Position numbers and translations under genes: made by a program. A stretch of 64,000 nucleotides of DNA from Sipunculus nudus (Eukaryota > Annelida > Sipuncula > Golfingiida > Sipunculidae), in assembly GCA_026874595.1 (NCBI GenBank), contig CM049306.1:47554019-47618018 (forward strand), written 5' to 3'. Within the stretch, counting starts at the first letter, position 1; every line of letters begins with the position of its first letter. Shown here piece after piece: positions 12,691 to 24,263 of this stretch. Under the pieces are notes generated by a model. That model searched no databases. It was not told the origin of the DNA and was given only the letters and a program-made list of their open reading frames with translations.

Positions 12691-13055
12691 GTTTTATTGA
12701 TGATTTACTCTGTCATACTGCGTCACTGTCAGATCACTGGACCCTGCTTGAGCAGGTTTTCAGAATCTCGAAAGAGGCAAATTTAGCAGCCAAACCAAAC
12801 ATATGCTATGTTGGTTTACTTGACCTTGGATTTTTTGATCATATGGTTGGTAGGGGTAAACTTTCAACAGACCAATTATTACTTGACAAAGTGCAGAATA
12901 CAGAGACCCACAAGAACAACAAAATTTGATCATTCTTGGGACTGCTTGGGTTTAATCGGAAATTTATTCCAAATTCTGCTGAGCTTGCTGTTCCTCAGAC
13001 GGATCTGACCTGCAATGGTCAGAGTAACAAGGTCAACTAGGGGATCCCCAAGAGA
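12691..13055 (+). pseudogene. Ty3/Gypsy retrotransposon reverse-transcriptase fragment
   Basis: The frame reads FIDDLLCHTASLSDHW, then VFRISKEANLAAKPNICYVG, FFDHMVGRGKLSTDQ, and after a stop FLGLLGFNRKFIPNSAELA and a DLTCNGQ segment. This is the classical order of Ty3/Gypsy RT from the DD active-site block through the thumb to the RT/RNase H junction. The rest of Pol, Gag and both LTRs are absent. It joins directly to LINE reverse-transcriptase sequence on its left at a shared (F/I)DDLL-like codon stretch. Confidence 0.8.
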
Positions 13056-14777
13056 AATTTTTTTACTAACTGGATTTAGACATATATTATGATATTACAT
13101 ATACCAGCCACACGAAGCAAGATCCATCATTGCCAATTAAGAGGTATTGTATATAAGGCTCACAATGTGTGGAGTCTCTCATATGCATCACAGAACCATG
13201 GTTATGACGTCAACAACATCTCTTTGGCTCTCTGACAGAAACCACAGGAAAAACATCAGCACTGCGTTTGAGTACCATCAGCCTTGGTTGCTTGTGACGT
13301 CTCACCGTAGTAATGGCTACCATGCTCATGATGAAATAAAGTCGATAGTTGGCTATCTTCTACAAGAAGAATATCTGCATGGCCAAATCAAGGCCAAGTG
13401 TAGCATATTTTAGATCACACCTTCACAGTTCGGGTGTGAGTGGCCAACTGACTGAACATTCAGCTGTGCCTTGCCTTCAAAATACTTCTCAAAAAGCGAC
13501 AGAACTTGCAAGTAAAAGGCATTGTGGCCCGATTTATGAAGAAAACTGTGGAAACTCCCCTCAACACAGTAACACTGGAAGGTTCAGTGGGCACCAGGGG
13601 TGGTAGCTGGCTAGGCCACAATAGTAACAACCGTAAAAAGAAAACCTTGTTTGAACAGGGGTGCTTCTTACCCTAGTACTAAGGGTGGCAGAATAGGGGC
13701 TGACTTCAGGGTAAGTCGGGATAATAAAAGTACAGATGCGATTCTGAGGCACAGACTAGCAACGCATTTGCCTGTATACGGACTGGGAACCGGTTACTGG
13801 AAACCGGACTATAGTACACCTAACTACTGTAACCTGCCTTTCAAGCGGAATACAGTAAACCCAACTAGTAACCTAGTGCTGATACGGCCTTAGACTTGAG
13901 AATTTCAGATTTCGCATTTTCTTGGAATCCCAAAATTGAGTCACTGTGACTTATATTTACATGCAGTGGCTTCCATTAATATGGCCTCAGCTGAGCACCA
14001 TCGCCAACGATACACTTATTTTTTTGGTAATAAAATAACAGTCGGGACAGATAGATACCAGTAGTTGCTAAATTTCACTAAGGACTTCTATCCAGATTTG
14101 CACCAATGCAGCTTAATTTTTCAACAGCCTACTGTGCGTTTAAAGGGATATAAACATTACCAATAATATGAGTAATATCTCACGCTATTGGTTCATTTGG
14201 GCTGAACAGAAACGTTCTCCGGCAGAACTATTTCGGCACGGACTTATTATCTCTGGTTCGGCCGTTTCACACGTTATTATTTTGTGTCTGAGTGAACACA
14301 GTTTATGTATCTGTCTTTAACAACACTGCGTGACTAGAGATTCGTTCTTGCGCAAGCACAACAACTCCCAGCCAAGGAGAATACATATGATAGAAAATAC
14401 ACAGAAGAAACAACTGGTTCGGAGCTTGAAAAATCTTGCTTGTGAAGTAGCGTGGTAGGCTATGGCAAAAAGCCTACCATTCATGCAAATGGCGTGCGCG
14501 ATATTTACGTTTTGCGCCACTCATCGCTCCTGCGTGTGCATAGGAGTATTAGCGACCCTGTTTGAACAAAAAATTGGCATGTAGTCTCTAATTTATCTAT
14601 ATTTAACATTCCCAATATATATGTGAACAGGTCCCATTTAGAAATTTAAACAAATTGTTTAATACTGAGCGGTTACATGTCAGTCCATCACGTAGGCCTA
14701 TAATTTTAAATTTCTTAACTTTCAGGAAATTCTATACTTGCATATTTAGTACGCCGTCCATCGTCCATGTATCGTCA

Positions 14778-14821
<44 letters not shown>

Positions 14822-15056
14822 TATAAGCCTAAGATATTTACGTCTGATGACATGGTCATGCATTGACCTACTTTCTCTGAGACACAATATTCTAGGGTAA
14901 GCTACATGAAAATAAATGTCAATGAATTATATAATCTTTAAATGGATTATTTCCCATGTGTTTGCCTGCAAAATGAATGCCCCTGCAAGATCCAATAACA
15001 TTGAGTCCGGTACGTATAATTGGACTAAAGGTTTGACCCTGGAACCTGCAGGGTCT
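13056..15056. other. Intergenic, mostly unassigned
   Basis: Open frames at 13147-13606 and 13651-13893 have no recognised similarity, and their base composition resembles decayed repeat. A (TA)n tract lies at about 14776-14818. I see no splice-bounded exon that I can defend. Confidence 0.35.
14776..14818. repeat. (TA)n microsatellite
   Basis: A run of about 43 bases of alternating T and A. It produces a short poly Ile-Tyr open frame that is not coding. Confidence 0.9.
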
Positions 15057-15057
15057 G

Positions 15058-15186
15058 CAGAAGCGGATCCCTTTGGGGGGTGGGGGGGGGGGGGGGTGCG
15101 GGGGGGGGGGGTGCTCATGCAGGTGGGTTTTTTTTAGGGTTTCAGTGGACCAATTTGTGACCACTCCCCCGCCCCCCCCCCCCCCC
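15058..15186. repeat. G-tract and C-tract block beside a hAT end
   Basis: CAGAAGCGGATCC at 15058 resembles the GCGGATCC end of the neighbouring hAT element. It is followed by long G runs (15075-15111), a T8 run, and then C runs (15166-15186). This may be the solo end of a second related hAT copy. The homopolymers erase any target duplication. Confidence 0.4.
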
Positions 15187-15490
15187 TGGCGGATCCAGAA
15201 CAAAATGTTAGGGGGGGCGACGGGTAAGAGTCTTGCTTATCTGGAGTTCGAGGTAGCGTAGCGCCCGAGGGGAGAGGGTGTGGGAGGGGGTGTCCCCCTA
15301 ACACGGTGCAGAAATTTTTTTAAATTTGAGGATTCAGAAATCAAAATTGAAGCATGTTTTTGGGCACTTAAACCAGACATTTTTGTTTCTGATAAGTTGA
15401 GAGAAAGGAATGCTCAGTTTTATAATATAACCATGTATGTTGACATTTTAAGTCCTGCAACTATTTCTCATCGGAGTCAAGAATATCAAC

Positions 15491-17896
15491 TCAATCCATC
15501 CTGCGAGGATGCTTCCTTGCAAATTCACTGATGATGGCCTCTTTGTCAATGTCTTTCTCATAATGAATGTGCATCATCGCCAACCCGCTCAGCCTTGTTT
15601 GTCCCATTGTGCTTCTCAAATAAGTTTTTAGCCTCCTCATACTGGAAAAGCTACGTTCACATTCACTTGTGGTCACTGGGAGTGTGGCAATGATTTGCAG
15701 TAGGGTGTGAATGTTTGGGTACAAAACCTTGTCTGCATGGTCCATACTTTCTTCAAGTGTTGAAGGGGCACGACCCTGCCATGACTGCCATTTCTTCCTC
15801 CAACATTCAAGTTCATTGTCAAAATTGTCTGGTAAGGGCACATCAACTTGATAGATTTGCAGCATCCCTTTCAAGTCAATATTTTCTTGAAGCCCACTTG
15901 GAATAAGAAATAACCCATTTGTTGCTTTTTGTTGGCTTTCCGCAAATTTATCTTCCAGCTGTGTGAGCATATGATCCAGGAAAGGAACTGTAAGAGTCAC
16001 TCTGTAATGTTCCTCAATGGTTTTAGCTGGCGTATTGTTCTTGTTTTTTTGACGTCCACATTTCCTTGGTAGCTTTGGCTCATCGGCATTCACACTCTTG
16101 CCCATGCTTTCTGCTATTTCATACCATTCCTGTTTTTTTTGGCTCTACGTGTTCTCTTGTTGATTGAAGAGCACTCTTAAAAACTGAAACCTCTTGCATC
16201 GCCTTGCAGATATTATGATTCCTGGCTTGTAGGCTTGAGGACAGTCCCTTAGCAAAGCCCAGAACATTCTTGGAAACAACAAACGCCATAAGGAAATCAA
16301 AGTTTGTAACTGCCAAGAGCAGTGATTTTGCGCTTGTTAAACTTTCTTGGTTCCAAAGCGAAGGATTTTCTAAGATATCTTGAAAGACATCCACAACAGC
16401 AACATAAAGATCTTTGAATGTCTCAAAGGCCTGGTGTCTCTCCACCCATCTGGTCTTACACATGTTGATTAATTTATTTTTCTTTTCACCTGGGTAGATT
16501 TCTCCGATTTTCTCCTCTAATTTCTCCTGCTGTTTAGGTGAATATCTGAAGAATATGCTGATTTCCACCATGATTCCCATCATATTTCTAATTGGTTGCA
16601 ACTCACAGGATTTGACGATGCACAAATTCAATATGTGTGCATTGCAATGCACATACAATGCAGAGGGAATTTCACTTTGTATTCTGTCTGCACGCCTCGA
16701 ATTTTTCCAGTCATATTCCCAGCTCCATCATACCCTTGTCCCCGCATATAGTTGACATCCAGTCCAAATGATCTGTTGGCGGAGAATTGTCCTCGCCAGT
16801 GCCTCACCAGTGACTCCATCCTTGCAATGTATAAAGTCAACAAATTCTTCACGAATATTGTTCTTGCTGTCTACAAAACGCAGCACTAAGGAAAGCTGTT
16901 CCTTGTTTGACACATCAGTACACTCATCGGCAAGAACACTGAAATACTTCACTCTCTTGATTTCCTCAATAATGTTCTTTCTGAGATAATCTCCACACAG
17001 TTCAATAAGTTGATTCTGAACTGTCTTGGAACGATATGATGCGTTTCTAGGGCATGTGCGAAAGTGCTTTTCCAGGACTTTATCACCAGATGAAACACGG
17101 AAGTCGAGCAACACTTGAAAGTTTCCCGGATTACCTCCATTTTCTTCTCTTTCATCCATATCAATGTCATATGTGTCTTCACTTTTATCATGCCTATCTT
17201 CACGGTGACCGCGAAATGCAATATTTTGTCTCCCACATAGAATCACTGTTTCTAGAATACCGCGTAACTTATTCCTGTTTTCCGTAATGCGTTTGGCCCT
17301 AACATTATTCAACTGTACTGATACATCATCTTGTTTTTGTTCTGTAATGGACGTAAAGCTGATCATATCTAATACCGCATTTTGATGGTACTTGCTTTTT
17401 CCATGCGCATCTAGATCAGTAGCGGCATTTTTGAATTTTTTCATAGGACCTTTCACCAGAGCTCCCTTTTGGCGGTGTCCCCTTGCGAACATTGTACAAG
17501 GTACACAGAATGTTCCATCCTGAGCTTTGCTGTATACTAGCCAGTTGTATTTTAATAGCCATTCGTATTTGAAGCTTCTGTTACAGGCTCCTTCGTTATG
17601 TTTTGGAAATTGGTATTCACTGTCAGGTTTGTAAATGTTTTGTAAAATCCTGTATTTTTCTTCCGGGTTGAGCTTATTAGTAATGTTGTAGACCTCACCA
17701 AAGTCGTAAGGAGGGCAGAGATTGGCAAAAGAAGTTGATGCTGTTTCAGGCTGTCTCCATATCGTTGGTTCTTGAATGACATATTCAGTATCCTTTACTT
17801 GGACGTTTTCTGATGAAACAGTCCGAGTCTGAGAGGTTGTTACTTAGTGTTTATCATCACATGCCTCTGATGTATTACCACTGCAGGAAGGGCTGT
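15491..17896 (-). pseudogene. Broken hAT transposase (DUF4371/ZMYM1-like), main exon
   Basis: Read on the minus strand from an AG acceptor at 17897-17898. The order is: a TTF-type zinc-finger region with WLLKYNWLVYSKAQDGTFCV then CTMFARG and a later H..SKYH; DUF4371-like blocks with YFSVLADECTDVSNKEQLSL and GYDGAGNMTGKIRGVQTE; VHCNAHILNL; CKTRWVERHQAFETF; and a C-terminal hAT dimerisation block with LPVTTSECERSFSSMRRLK. Lesions I see are one stop near 17845, a frameshift near 16788, a second near 16678, and a third in the T8 (A8 on the coding strand) run at about 16132-16139. The reading frame is otherwise continuous over about 780 codons, so decay is recent. Confidence 0.85.
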
Positions 17897-19202
17897 CTGT
17901 AAGTACAGTCAAACCTTTTTATAGTGGGTAGTTTTGGACGATGACATATTTTTCAATAGGTTATTAAATTTAGCTGATATGGGCGCCTCTATATCTAGTA
18001 AAGTAGGGGTTTTAGCCCAGATCATGTGGGTATTTCACCAGGTACCTCAATAATAGCATACTCTAATTTAAGACATAAGTATTCATGATATTTGTAGGTA
18101 AACATCGGCTACCTTACTATTAATAAGTCTAATAACAAAAAAAAAATGTTGCAAGCTACAGCGAACAGTCATGGGTATGTATTAAAAATTGCATAACTTG
18201 CAAGCATGATAGGTGAACAGTTCAAGTTACTTGGGAATTAAAAGGCTGTATGCCAAGAAGCTTCCATTAAAATGGATGTATCAGTAACCTGTAGGGCCGA
18301 ATAAAAAACGGATGACTGCCTCCCTGTTCACAGAATATCATAGTGGAACCAGGAGGATTTTAAGTGTCATTAGTGTTCCAGTTTTGTTCTTCGCTGTTTT
18401 TGTTTTATTATTCGGCATTTATTATTTTGCTTTATGTGAAATAAGACTGGTTATCTGATAATATAAATGAATATTAATGAATACAGACCCAGCAGAACAC
18501 TACTAACATGATGCTAAATACCATGTGATATTATACCATGTTAATTGTGCTTCCAACAAATAAAAAAATTATTTCAATGGATTTGAATTTTTTTTTAAAT
18601 TTTAGACCAAAGTGTCTCCCAATTGACAGCAGCTATATTATAAAACATATTCATGCAGCTTCACTGCAGTTGGCAAACAATCAGGATTCATGCTATTAAC
18701 ATCCATAGACATATGTAATAAAACATGTATATTTTTTATTAAAACTTTCCAATTACTCAACACTTCACAAATTAATTAATATTTTAAAGAGCAGATGGTT
18801 CATGCAATTAGTTAATACTTTACAATGAAAACAAGAGCAATAATATAGGCCTAACAAAAATAAAAGGTAAGTTTTCTACGAACACTTTACCTCCTTTCAG
18901 TGTGCACTTCTATAAACTGGGCAGTCTAAGGCTCTCAACATTATACAGGTTTGACTCTTGTAGGAAAAAAAAAGAATGACAGACCTGTTTAAATCTGACA
19001 CTTTCATGTTTTGCTCTGGGATGAAATTGGAAAGCTTTAAAAACTCTCGGATGAGACACCCTCTGGCAAGTAACCATAGACTTTACCTGATTGCTAATCA
19101 GGTTTTGAAATGTTTAGGTTTATATTTAGGTATACTAGAGCTTTGAATTGTCAAAACATGTAAATGCATTTGTAGTAATAATGTATTATTTCAAATTCTT
19201 AC

Positions 19203-19266
19203 CTTCAGCAAAGGCCCTACTGTGCTTCGGCGTAAGGAACTGTTTCAGAGAAGATTGCCTTTTCAT
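19203..19266 (-). pseudogene. First coding exon of the hAT transposase
   Basis: Minus strand. The ATG at 19266 opens MKRQSSLKQFLTPK, the Lys/Arg-Ser-rich N-terminus usual for ZMYM1-like hAT transposases. The 64-nt exon ends at a GTAAGA donor in phase 1. The acceptor at 17897-17898 restores the frame (junction codon G|AC) into the main exon, so a two-exon transposase with a 1.3-kb intron is likely. Confidence 0.6.
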
Positions 19267-19846
19267 TTTGATATAAGCATGCTGTTTCTGGTCCAGAGAG
19301 ATGTTGTACATAACATGTGCTCTAAGACACAAAGCACTGACTAATGGCTGGACAAGTTTGGTAAATGTCCTACAGGCTTCCCTCGCAATTGGATGGGATA
19401 GCCAGGGCATCAGATCAACTCACACTAATGTCAACTCATGATGGACATACTATCATCACTGCTGTTTCTTTGCTGAAATCAGCTTAATTCTCTACTTGAG
19501 CTGCTATGCAGTGCACAGCTCATTAACAGCCAACCACTTGCCTTCCAGCAGGGTGTTGGCTTACCTGTCTTAGGTGGCTATCACAAACTTTAAGGCTGTA
19601 TTAAATATGTATAAATATTCAACACACTTCTGTTTGTCAGAGAGGTCTTAAAGGTTAACATCATTTGTCAACTTGTAATACCTATAGTGACTTGCTGGTA
19701 TGCAAGGTTCTGTCACTGGTGTACTGGGCTTTATCCAGTGCAGCCAGTACAAGTACGAGCTACAGTGGATATAGTATCGGAGATATAAGACTATTCCTTA
19801 GCATTTACTCACTGACAAGTTAATATTTCTGGTACTTTTGTTTTTT

Positions 19847-21387
19847 ATGCCCCCGCCACAAAGTGGCCGGGGCATATAGTTTTACCCATGTCCGTCATTC
19901 CGTCATTCCGTCATTCTGTCATTCCGTCATTCCGTCATTCCGAAATGAAACAGTTGTACGGAATTTTTATCGCAATGCCTACAGATATTGGCCTGATTTT
20001 TGGTGTGTGGGCAGATAATGACCAGTTACAGATCGAGTTCGCGTTTCGTCCCAGTTGACCTACTTTTGACTGTTTTACGGCTCCTTAACTTTGAAAATTT
20101 CATGAAAAATAGAAATTTTCATGACAAATACACATGTACGGACTTTTTTTCGCAATGCCTGCAGATATTGGCCTGATTTTTGGCGTGTGGGCAGATAATG
20201 ACCAGTTACAGAACGAGTTCGTGTTTTGTCCAAGTTGACCTACTTTTGACCGTTTTACGGCTCCTTAACATAGAAAATTTCATGAAAAATATTAATTTTC
20301 ATGACAAATGTACATGTACAGCCATTTTAAGCCCTCAGCTCATAGGCTCTTGGGCTATTGTCGTCACCCAAGCTGTCCGTCTGTCCGTCTGTCCATCTGT
20401 CTGTCCGGTGTCCGTCAGTCCGTCTGTTCCGCGTCTGTTAACTTTTACCTTGTGAGCTGGATATCTCTAAAAGGATTCACCGTTGGAATTTTATTTCATC
20501 AGTGAAGATGTATATCGATAAAATCTCGGCCAAGTTCGAAGATGGGTGACCTTGACCCATTTTTCTACATTTTAGAGCTGATTATAGAAAAACACTCAGA
20601 AGCTTATATCTCAGGAACCATTGTGTGGATTTTCACAAAACTTACTATGATCATTGGGTCTGATGGTCTGTACGTGCTGCACAATTTTGGTGGCGCCACC
20701 TGCAATTTCTGATTTTTTAATGAAATTTTATCGGATTTTTTCAATTTTGGCCTTTTGTGCAGGATATCTCCAAAGGTATTCAACACAGGAACTTCATTTC
20801 TTCAGTGTTATTGCATTATATTTACAAAATCTTGGTCAAGTTCAAAGATGGGTGATCTTGACCTACTTTTCAAGGTCACAGAGCTTAGTATAGAAAAATA
20901 CTTAGGAGCTTATTTCTCAGGAAGCATTTGGTGGATTGTTATGAAACATGGTACATACCTCTCCAATTTAAATTTATAACTGATTATCAGCTTTTGCTAA
21001 TATTCTAGTTTCGCAATGCAATGCTTACAGATACTGGCCTAATGTTTGGTCTGTGCCCGCATAATGACCACTCACAAATCGAGTTCGCATTTTGTCCCAG
21101 TTAACCTATTTTTGACCATATGACAGATCCTGAACATTTCATGAAAGACAGAAATTTCTATGAAAAATGCACATGTATGGACTTTTTTCACAATGCCTGC
21201 AGATTCTGGCCTGATTTTTGGTGTGTTGCTTGATAATGACCCATTACAGATCGAGTTTGCATTTTGCCCCTGTTGACCTACTTTTTACCATACAACACCT
21301 CCTGAACTTAAAAAAATTTACAAAATTTAACAAATGTTTCTCATTTGCCCCAGGCGGGGGCATTCGTGTCGTTCCGACACATCTAGT
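19847..21387 (+). repeat. Repeat family E (GCCCCCGCC-headed), nested in the hAT element
   Basis: It begins ATGCCCCCGCC, continues GTGGCCGGGGCATATAG, and has an ATTCCGTC pentanucleotide-rich head. It ends with CCAGGCGGGGGCATTCGTG and CCGACACATCTAG. Internally a block with CGCAATGCCTRCAGATATTGGCC repeats about three times. The GCCCCCGC start and GCGGGGGC end form short inverted termini. Another repeat is inserted at about 20331-20990. Confidence 0.65.
20331..20990 (+). repeat. GTCCGTCT-headed repeat inside family E
   Basis: It starts near GCCCTCAGCTCATAGGCTC, followed by a run of CTGTCCGT words and TCTGTTAACTTTTACC. It has a GGTGGCGCCACC palindrome at 20689-20700. After it, the family E text resumes with GCAATGCTTACAGATACTGGCC at about 21015. 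That resumption is why I treat it as an insertion. Confidence 0.5.
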
Positions 21388-21903
21388 TTTTTTTATGTTT
21401 CATGCATTGCTGGATATCTTGACGTGATATTTCACTGACAAGATGTTAATATGTAAATGGTAAAAAAAAGTACCTTAACCAGAAATCATATGCAGTTTTC
21501 ATGATCCCGAAAAAATTCTAGGGGGGGGGGGCCGATCGCCCCCTGTGCCCCCCCCCCCCCCCCTTGGATCCGCCACTGCCACCCCCCCCCCCCTTCCGGA
21601 CATGAGGACCTTTTTTTAAGGGTTTTGTCATTAGTCCTCCTATGTTGGACCCCTCCTTTCTAAATCATGGATAAGTCTCTGGTCTGTTGATTTTTATATA
21701 TATATATATTAATAGGCCTACAGTTTAGCAGCAATTTGGGCCTATCACACATTGTGTTTTGTGTTTTCTGCTTTTACTCACTTGCGTAAATTAATTCAAG
21801 ACGCATGGAGTTACGTAGGAAAAACTTTTACACGTGGATGTGGTTTTATTAAGTATCATAATATGTCCACGGTTACCACGGAAATTTGTTATTTCGCAAC
21901 TCA

Positions 21904-21910
21904 TATAAAA
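21904..21910 (+). promoter_or_regulatory. Candidate TATA box upstream of the receptor gene
   Basis: TATAAAA, 216 bp before the receptor ATG. It would place transcription start near 21935 and give a 5' UTR of about 190 nt if there is no upstream intron. The match is short in AT-rich DNA, so this is weak. Confidence 0.2.
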
Positions 21911-22125
21911 CCATTAATATCGGATCCTCTATATGCACAATCTTCGTTGGTTCTTAAAGCACCCCTAGATGTCGCTCCCAAGCAGGACGTCAAAGTTTCC
22001 CTGTGGAAGTTTATCTGCGGAACAGGAGGGTGAATTAGTGCAGTGTGTGGCTCAGTGGTGTTAACATGTCGTTATCAGGGGAGGTCATTTAACAGAGCGC
22101 TGTTGACAGGTACGCATTGTCAGAC

Positions 22126-22239
22126 ATGGCGGCCTCGCAGGTATTGCTGGACTTGTTCCTGGCTACCTTGGTGCTGTTCTGTGCTGAGACAGGAGCACTG
22201 CTGCTATCACCCGTTTGTGAACGAGATTGCACAGTTAAG
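22126..22239 (+). CDS. Receptor exon 1: signal peptide
   Basis: The ATG lies in ACATGGCG, a good animal start context. It encodes MAASQ, then the hydrophobic run [19 protein letters not shown], then [14 protein letters not shown], ending at a GTAGGT donor in phase 0. Signal cleavage is likely near residues 23-25. The CxxxCT ending mirrors the minus-strand exon at 7902-8012. Confidence 0.75.
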
Positions 22240-22349
22240 GTAGGTGAAACTATCAAGTGTGATCGACAGGTAAACTATTGACAGACACTCTGCGGCCAGT
22301 ATGGGATTACAATAACATTACGTTTTCAGTTTACAGGGTAGTTTTACAT

Positions 22350-22398
<49 letters not shown>

Positions 22399-24121
22399 CT
22401 AATTTTGTTGATATCTGTTAGAACCTTGCTCTCACCGTCTGTTTTTTTTTCTTTCTTTCATCTCTTTTTCTCTTTTTTTTCTCTCTCAGTCAGTTAATAT
22501 ATATATATATATATATACAACTGATATATATACTGAGAGTATGTATATTGAGTGTGTGTATTTTATTTTTTATCTATTCTTTATTAATTCTGTTATTGTG
22601 CTGCTGCCGCATATAAATCTTGTTGGTGCGATAACTCAAAAAATATTTTACGGATCTTTACCAAAATTGGTATTTGTATAGATATTCCTATTTAAAATGA
22701 GGTCATGACCTTTACTAGGAGAGTGTCCTTGACCTTGAATAGGTCCAAATTTGGGGAAAATCACACAAATTCTTAATTGTCTCAAGAAATCTTGCATGGA
22801 TTGATCCCAAAATCAAGTTGGCCGAAGATCATGGATAGGGTTGTCATGTTCCAATAACTGGTGGCGCCACCTATTATTTACTATTATTTACTTGTTTTCG
22901 TGCCTTTTAATACCCCCAAAATTGCCACTTGACAGTACTGTGAGCATTATAAGTCAAAAACTAATGGACAGATGTCTTTTATATAATGCATATACATAGA
23001 TATGGGTTATGGGTTGATGTTTATTTAAATTGGGGTCATGGCCTTTCCTATGAGAGTGGCCTTGACCTTGAATATTCCCATATTTGGTGAAATTCACACA
23101 AAATCTTTAATATCTCAGTAAGGGATACATGGAATGATCCAAAAATCAAATTGACCGAAGATCTCAGTTAGCTTTGTCTTTTGCAGAAGCAAGGTGGCCC
23201 CACCTTGTGTCTTTCTTGTTAAAATGATGTTAACGCAATAACTTTGTAAGAATTTGAGGGTACAGTCACCAAACCCACAGGATTCATCTTATCAGCTGCT
23301 AGCTCAATACGAACATGGATGACCTTGATGCATTTTTTCAAGGTCACAGCAGCGTTTAATCTAATACAGGTGGCGCCACCTTGTGTCGTTTTCTTGCTTT
23401 TGTGCCTGTAAATACCCCATCATTGCCACTTGACAAATTTTTTTTTTAATTTTAATTTAAATTTTTTTTTTTAAATCTTGGATTTTTTTCTCTTCTGCAG
23501 AATACAGGTGGCGCCACCTTGTGTCGTTTTCTTGCTTTTGCACCTGGTAATACCCCACCATTGCCACTTGACAGCACTGTTAGCATGATAAATTGAAAAA
23601 AAAGAACGGATTTCTTTCATATCATGCATATATATATTTTTAAGTTAAAAAAAATTATTAATTTTAATTTTTAATTTTTTTTTTTTTAAATCTTGGATTT
23701 TTTTTCTCTTCTGCAGAATACAGGTGGCCCCACCTTGTGTAGTTTCTTGCTTTCGCACCTTGTAATACCCCACCATTGCCACTTCACAGCACTGTGAGCA
23801 TGATAAGTTGAAACCTAATGGACAGATTTCTTTCATATAATGTATATAGATATGGGTTATGGAATGAGATATATTTCAATTTGGATCATGACCTCTCCTA
23901 TGAGAGTGACCTTTACCTTAAATATGCCCATACTTATAACCATGGTGGCTTACCAAGTGTCAGTCTCTGCATCTGAATTCAAGATGGGATCCTATTCTTC
24001 GAGGCTGGGAGCTTGGGGGGGGGGGGGGTAATTGTCTGGGGATACTATGGCACCTGCGGTGCCAAGAAATATCTAGTTGTAAATGTTATAATGCACTTTC
24101 TCCTTCTCTTTCTTTTTATAT

Positions 24122-24152
<31 letters not shown>

Positions 24153-24192
24153 AATATATATTTATATAAATGTATATATATATATATTTATA

Positions 24193-24263
<71 letters not shown>

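Larger units (their letters stand above)
15187..21578 (-). mobile_element. 6.4-kb hAT transposon, ZMYM1-like transposase type
   Basis: The left terminus TGGCGGATCCA (15187-15197) is matched by its reverse complement TGGATCCGCCA (21565-21575), which is followed by CTG. CAGTGGCGGATCC is a standard terminus of this hAT group. Next to both ends lie G- or C-rich tracts, including GGGGGGGCGAC on the left and GGCCGATCGCCCCC on the right. The element carries a minus-strand transposase (15491-19266) and a nested repeat of family E (19847-21387). The 8-bp target duplication cannot be read because C homopolymers flank both ends. Confidence 0.7.

Noticed and set aside
20180-20505. Open frames with repeated PSV/CPSV residues
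   Set aside because: They come from CTGTCCGT words in the repeat head.
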